A stretch of 64,000 nt of DNA from Rattus norvegicus (taxonomy: Eukaryota; Chordata; Mammalia; Rodentia; Muridae): positions 310,001 through 374,000 of the forward strand of contig NW_026947370.1 in the NCBI RefSeq assembly GCF_036323735.1, written 5' to 3'. A program made the translations under genes and the position numbers. Positions 58,888 through 64,000 of this stretch are shown one piece after another. The notes below the pieces were generated by a model. It ran no database searches. It had not been told where the DNA came from and saw nothing but the letters and a program-made list of their open reading frames with translations. The stretch's first letter is position 1; each line of letters starts with the position of its first letter.

Positions 58888-59737
58888 CTTAAGAGAAAAT
58901 AGATGAAACTAGAAAAAAAAATCAGCCCAAGAGGGAACTGAGACCTAGAGACACTAACATGGAAGGCCTTTACCTATGCATAGTATCAGCTGTGCGATTA
59001 ATCATATTATATCTACAATCCACAAATGCAGAGAGAACAAAGGAAAGGAGAAGGCCCGTGAGGGGAAAAGCATAGACCTATCTGAAAGGAAAACTGGAAC
59101 AGATTATGTGAGTGAGTGAGGGCGACTGAGGACAGAAGCGGAGGGTCAGCGGGGAAGATGGAGGGATAGCGCGGTGCAGAGAGAAACAGCCAGAAATAGA
59201 GAACATACGAGTTAATGTGGAAACTCGATGAAAACACTGATTAATTCATGGTGTCTAGAGGGCCACGTTCCTGAGGATTTAATCTGACAGAGAATGCAGA
59301 GTACGAACCTGCAATCCTTTGAAATCCAGCAAGTAGGACTTCAGGGTCGGGGATGGGGCACATTCAGTGGAGTCAATTTCTGAGGAGGTAAAATGGAGAT
59401 CCCTGAACAACAGACTGATGCTGGGAAAGAGATTATAAAGATATAGCAAATGAGGGATTCCTGGTACTTTAAACCTGCAACTGATGTAAATGCACAGGAA
59501 AACCCTTGCTGCACTCTAAGGTTTGGTTAGCCGTTGTTCACCCTGATAAATTATACACACAATGATAGTGTGTCCCTGAATACCTTCTAACAGAGCTGTG
59601 ACACTGAAATCCTTGGAAGAAACCATAATTCACTTTCACGCAGACCAATCTTCTGCTGGCTGACTGTTTCCTGGGTCCACTCCATCCTTTCACACCTGTT
59701 GTGCACCTGGACACTCTAGGAAGGAGACAAGAGATGA
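58888..59737. other. Intergenic stretch, nothing recognised
   Basis: More balanced composition than average, with a few CpG (59130-59180). No gene, repeat family or conserved frame recognised. Confidence 0.5.
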
Positions 59738-60045
59738 GTGTATGTCTGTGTGTGTGTTTGTTTGTATGTGTGTTTGTGTGTGTGTGTGTGTATCTGTATA
59801 TTGGTTATCGTCTGTGTGTCTGTATTTGTGTATATGTGTGTGTATGTGTGTGTGTCTCTGTGTGTGTCTGTATGTGTTTTTGTGTCTCTCTATGTGTGTA
59901 TATGAGTATGTGTCTGTGTGTTTGTGTATGTGTGTGTGTGTCTGTGTCTGTGTGTTTGTCTGTGTCTGTCTGTGTCTGTGTGTATGTCAGTTTGTCTGTC
60001 TATGTCTTTTACTGTGTTTCTCTGTGTATCTGTGTGCGTTACATG

Positions 60046-60092
<47 letters not shown>
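59738..60092. repeat. 355-bp TG-rich compound microsatellite
   Basis: Runs of TG broken by TCTG, TTTG and TATG steps, ending in a near-pure TG tract at 60044-60091. The Cys/Val-rich frames on the plus strand and the Thr/His-rich frame on the minus strand are translated repeat, not proteins. Long TG tracts can adopt Z-DNA under superhelical stress. Confidence 0.95.
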
Positions 60093-60094
<2 letters not shown>

Positions 60095-60348
60095 GTCATG
60101 CATAAGCTAACCATCCTCACACAGACTGTCTGGATTGCTTTTATATTAAGGAGGTTGGCGAATCTTTCTCTTGTCCTAAAAGACCACTCTGGTTCTCAAC
60201 TCTCTCTGTGAAGCCATGACAGGTTGAGTAATTTTCATGTGTGAGGAGTCTGTCCTATTGAAAATTGCTTTCTTGGATACAATATCACTTGAAAAACACA
60301 TCTCAACATTTACTATCCTTATTCCGTGATCCCTTGAGGGGATTATTC

Positions 60349-60396
<48 letters not shown>

Positions 60397-61674
60397 AGGA
60401 TTATTCCATCATATTGCTATCTGCATTGTTACCAGTGTGCTAAAGTTCATTGACGTTAGGAAGAAAGATTTTGTTTCAAATGGGTCACATTGGATGGCCA
60501 TGTCTTTGTTCTTGGAACTGAAAGATTTATTTGCATGCTCCCAGGATCAAATATATTAAAGTACAGAAAGTTCCTTGGTCCTCTACATGAGAGTGACACC
60601 AAATTATGGAGGAGTAAGACAGTTTTCACAATGTTTCAGGCTTTGGGGATTGGTAGACGTTACATAGCCATCTTTTTATTCAAAGCAAGAATAGTCAAAA
60701 TTATTAATAGAAGGCAGAAAATTTTAACAACATATTTTTGCTGGCTAATTTAAATTCCTGTATTGTATCTCTAAAGCATTATACATTCTCTCTCAGGTTC
60801 TTCTTGAAATTGTTTGAAGAAGTGAAAACTGGTATGTGTTTATTTGTTCACATTCATAAAGCATGGCCATTGCTCTAGTGATGGACAGATGGCACAACTT
60901 TTAAGAGGCAAACTGACTTTCTTCCCAAAGAAATAAATCTTCAACTTCATGGAGGCAGTTTCATTCTTAGGTACAAATGTTTAAAATCCCCTGAGAATGC
61001 TTCCTACAGCTATCATTTCCTGTATATTGTAATATCCTCGGAAATGGGTTTTCTCTTTGCATTTTGTTTCAAGTATTAAGATCTACAAGAAAGTTTTGAT
61101 TGCGTGTATCATTTGGAGATGTTGTCTTTTTTTCTTTCCTATAGATGGATTCTGGGTTGTAGACTCTCAGGCATTTTATGATCCATCTCTCACAATAGGG
61201 GCTGCAAATGACATGACTCTTCATCAGGAATAAAGGAAAGAAGACAGGTAAAGTAATAGAGAACTCCCTGATGTATTTATCGCCTCTGAGTATGACTGTT
61301 GTCATCAACCTGTATATATAAACTTTAACTTTGAAACAAAGTACACTCCCATGAGTTTAAGCCTTTGTACTTTTCATTGTGTAAACATTTGCAATAAAGG
61401 GAACATTAAAAGTAATAAAGTTGTGTGATGTGTATAACTCTTTTAACAGTTTCCCTTGTATAACTTAATAGAATATATAAATGGTTTTCCTTCATGGTAA
61501 ATGTAATGAAGACAATGTCTCTTCTAACAATATATGTAGTAATTTTGACCTCTATAAAATTTAATATGTGCATAACTTGCCTACACATCCACCGCAAATA
61601 CTTATGGGATACTTCCTATACTTACTCAGTGTTTTTTCCTAAATATTGTGTTAAAACGCATTTAGCAGAATAGA
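60093..61674. other. Intergenic stretch, nothing recognised
   Basis: It holds the ATT repeat at 60351-60395 and an 87-codon plus-strand frame (60490-60753) with mixed composition. I see no domain, signal sequence or splice context to support that frame as a gene. Confidence 0.5.
60351..60395. repeat. (TTA)15 microsatellite
   Basis: A perfect 45-bp trinucleotide tract, flanked on both sides by the same GATTATTCCAT-like word (60341 and 60400). Confidence 0.95.
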
Positions 61675-62553
61675 TATTGTGGTGGATGTAGGGAGGAAGG
61701 AAACTGAATGGGAGGGGAAGTAGAGAAAGTAATGGGTAGGAGGAAATAGGTATAGTGGTTTTGCAGGAATCAGGTATAGTGGGTTTGGAGGGATTACGTA
61801 GAGTGAATCCAGGGAAAAGGGAATGGAAAACACAAGTGTTGGGTGGGCATCTCTAGGAAGTGCCAGAGAATTGGGAAAGGCAAATCCCCAGGGTGTCTAT
61901 TGATGTGACTCTAGCACTGGGGATACAGATCCTTAATATGCCACTTCTGTAGACAGGCATGACTCCCAGTGGTGTGACAAGGAAAAAAAACACCCACAGA
62001 ACCTTCAATCCACCATGAACACAGCCTACAACATCTTCAGAGACAAAGATAGATACAGCAGACATGGAAGGAACATTCAACCAATGATTAGCACAGATTG
62101 AGACCTACCCCGTGGGCAAGCACTGATCCCTGACACATTAAAGGTACTCTATCATGCTTACAGACAGATTCCTAGCATAACTGTCCTCTGAGTGACTCCA
62201 CCCAACAGCTGAGAGAAAGAAGTGTAAAGATTCACCACCAAACATTAGCTGGAGCTTGGGGAGTCTTTAAAAAAAATAAAAAACAGGTGAAGAATTGATG
62301 CCCAGTTGATATGAGCGACTCAACAGAAAGACCAATAGAGTCAACTCACCGGGACTCTTGGGGATTGCCAAAGACTGAACCACCAACCAGAGAGTGAACA
62401 TGGTCTGACATTGAGCCCCCAGGACATAGGTAGGAAATGTGTAGCTTTGTCTTTTCACGGGTTTTCCCGACAATGCGTGTTGGCGTACCTGGAAGATGGA
62501 GCACCGATATTGGGATGTAAAGTGAGTAAATAAATAAATGAATTTTAAAGGCG
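61675..62553 (+). mobile_element. L1 (Lx-type) 3' UTR, plus strand
   Basis: It follows the same 3' UTR as 57777-58730: the G-rich start, the 'aggaagtgccagaga' region (61855), the 'cactggggatacag' region (61915), the 'aactgtcctctgag' region (62180) and the terminal TAAAGTGAGTAAATAAATAAAT end (62518-62540). No ORF2 precedes it. Confidence 0.82.
61748..61819 (+). repeat. 24-bp minisatellite, three units
   Basis: Units start at 61748, 61772 and 61796 with an exact 24-bp period. The first two share an AGGTATAGTGG start; the third has diverged (ACGTAGAGTGA). It lies inside the G-rich start of the L1 3' UTR. Confidence 0.85.
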
Positions 62554-62555
62554 CA

Positions 62556-63316
62556 GATATCCCATCTACAGACAACTTGTTTTGGGAAAGCCCAATTCTA
62601 GTTGTTCGGTACCCACATGAAGACAAAGCCTATGGAGTGCCTATATCCTTAGAGGCCATAATCCTTTTCATTCTCTTCTTCCATCAGAGTCCCCGAGCTC
62701 CACCTGTGGTTTTGCTAGTGGATGTCTGCTTCTGTCTGAGTCAGCAGCTTAGTGGAGTCTCTCAGAGGGAAGCCATGATAGTCTCCTTTCTCCAAGCATA
62801 ACAGAGTGTCTTTAATAGTGTCACGAATTGGTGCTCATCCATGGGGTGGGCCTTAATCTGCACTAACCATTGGATTATCATTCCTCACTCTGTGCTCTAT
62901 GCACGGCCCTTTCATTTCTTGTGGTCAGAATAAATTTTGGGCCAAAAGTTGGTGTCTCTATCACTCCATTTTGTTTGCTCTCTGGCTACAGGAGATGACT
63001 TCTGCAGGTCCATATCACTGAGGCGTTGAGTCTCAGCTAAGGAAACACCCATTGATTCATGGGCATCTCTTAACCCAGCTCTCTGCCTCTTTCTGGATAT
63101 GACCTCTACCTCCCCACCCCTATCCATCTAGGCTGCTGTGTCTGGCCTCAGAGTCAGATGATGTGATTACAGAGACTAGATATGCAAGGTGAGGAGATAC
63201 CAGAGGGTTCCCCTCCTGCTCAGAGGAGAAAGTGCTGGGGAAAGAATTGTGAGAGGGGTGAATGGGGGGGGCAGTGTGCAACATGTAAAGTGAATAAATA
63301 AACAAATTAAAGTGAA
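62556..63316 (+). mobile_element. L1 3' end with 5' inversion (twin-priming structure), plus strand
   Basis: 62556-63115 is antisense L1 running from the ORF2 end/early 3' UTR to the 'gatgggatatctg' region of the 3' UTR. 63118-63316 is sense L1 starting at the next part of the same 3' UTR (the GGCTGCTGTGTCTGGCC region) and ending in the TAAAGTGAATAAATAAAC tail. Put in order, the two pieces make one continuous L1 3' end whose 5' part is inverted. This is the known product of twin priming during L1 integration. Confidence 0.85.
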
Positions 63317-63346
63317 AATCACTAAATCTACTTGAAGATTAGAAGC

Positions 63347-63348
<2 letters not shown>

Positions 63349-63382
<34 letters not shown>
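63349..63382. repeat. (GT)17 microsatellite
   Basis: Uninterrupted 34-bp GT tract, with further GT-rich sequence to 63485. Confidence 0.95.
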
Positions 63383-63386
<4 letters not shown>

Positions 63387-63487
63387 AAGTAAGTAAGTAT
63401 GTAAGTAAACTTGAAGGTAAGAGCAGTAGTGCATGTGTCTCTGTGTGTGACTGTGTGTGTGATTCTGTGTGTATGTGTGTTTGTGTG

Positions 63488-63557
63488 AATATATATATAT
63501 ATACATATATATGCATATATATACATATATATACATATATATACATATATATATATG
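63488..63557. repeat. (TA)n tract with regular ACAT interruptions
   Basis: 70 bp of TA broken by ACAT/GCAT roughly every 10 bases (near 63501, 63511, 63521, 63531 and 63541). Confidence 0.95.
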
Positions 63558-63684
63558 AAGGTAAGAAGCAAGTGGATGTGTGTTTAACATTAAATTATCA
63601 CATTTGAGAAAACAGTTGCCTATACAGAAGACAGGACACCTTAGGCACTATATTTACAAAGAAATGGTGTTTGCTGAAAATTAA

Positions 63685-63862
63685 GAAACGATTCGGTGAT
63701 TAATAGTACTATCTGTTCTTCCAGAGAATCCAGGACCGAACCCTAGCTCCCGAGTGAGAGTTCACAAGTGGCTGTAATTTCAGCATCACAGAATCTCACA
63801 ACCTCTTCAACCTCCTGGACATTAGGCATGGATGTGTTGCACACGGGAAAAAGCAGGTAAAC
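63685..63862 (+). mobile_element. B2 SINE, plus strand, diverged
   Basis: It follows the B2 family from the tRNA-like head (about 63685-63760, with the CTGTTCTTCCAGAG segment and the B-box-like segment) through the body (TTCACAAGTGGCTGTAA; CTCACAACCTCTTC; GGCATGGATGTG) to the end near GCAGGTAAAC. About 25% diverged. The last 138 bases of the window hold nothing recognised. Confidence 0.8.
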
Positions 63863-64000
63863 CTCTTACATTTGTACAACAAAAAATAGAAAACAGAAGA
63901 GCAGTTCCTGGTTCACATAATTTGATTTTGTTGAATATTCATAGTGATAATCACAGTCAAAAAAACACTTTATTGATCAGTAATGCATTAAAAGTCACTA

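Noticed and set aside
59701..60120. 134- and 122-codon Cys/Val-rich frames and a Thr/His-rich reverse frame
   Set aside because: All are products of the TG-rich microsatellite; composition and multi-frame openness show it is not coding.
60490..60753. 87-codon plus-strand frame of mixed composition
   Set aside because: No recognisable domain or conserved context; kept only as a note in the surrounding stretch.
1..64000. Host protein-coding exons or a previously undescribed gene system
   Set aside because: I looked on both strands for intact domains, multi-exon patterns and conserved frames. The only long recognisable frames are decayed L1 ORF1/ORF2.

Overview
The window looks like gene-poor, A+T-rich mammalian nuclear DNA from a murine rodent, most likely rat. 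Four insertions carry the ID SINE family (derived from BC1/tRNA-Ala) that is highly amplified in rat. B1, B2 and RSINE1-type SINEs, an ORR1 (MaLR) LTR, an IAP-like solo LTR and many rodent-type L1 3' UTRs are also present. I found no host protein-coding gene, rRNA, tRNA or CRISPR array. Every long open frame I could interpret is decayed L1 coding sequence or translated microsatellite. Families are called from recognised sequence character, not from a database search, so element boundaries are good to roughly 10-40 bases unless a target-site duplication is given.

Layout. (1) 1-3825 and 38568-57776 hold two blocks of one tandem array, same orientation, unit about 2.1-2.3 kb. Each complete unit is about 1.6 kb of sequence I do not recognise followed by about 0.5 kb of L1 3' UTR, so an L1 tail was captured before the unit was amplified. 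Individual units later received private insertions: ID elements with clear target duplications, two L1 tails, an LTR-like element and TA/GATA/CA expansions. (2) 3830-34180 is mostly layered transposon debris. It includes a minus-strand L1 (8855-11929) with rearranged L1 pieces beside it, an L2 fragment, and a nested complex at 18130-29640. In that complex a plus-strand L1 is split by an unidentified 1.9-kb insertion and then cut by a nearly complete minus-strand L1, with a plus-strand L1 3' half beyond it. (3) 34181-38567 is about 4.4 kb that I cannot assign. (4) 57777-64000 carries more L1 3' UTRs, one with a textbook 5' inversion, two minisatellites, a long TG-rich tract and a B2 SINE.

Nothing here works together as a pathway. 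The most informative structure is the 2.2-kb array: a local amplification with a built-in relative clock, and a repeated pair of CRE-like octamers in each unit. The L1 reverse-transcriptase segments I could read at the catalytic motif have lost catalytic acidic residues, so no autonomous element is evident.
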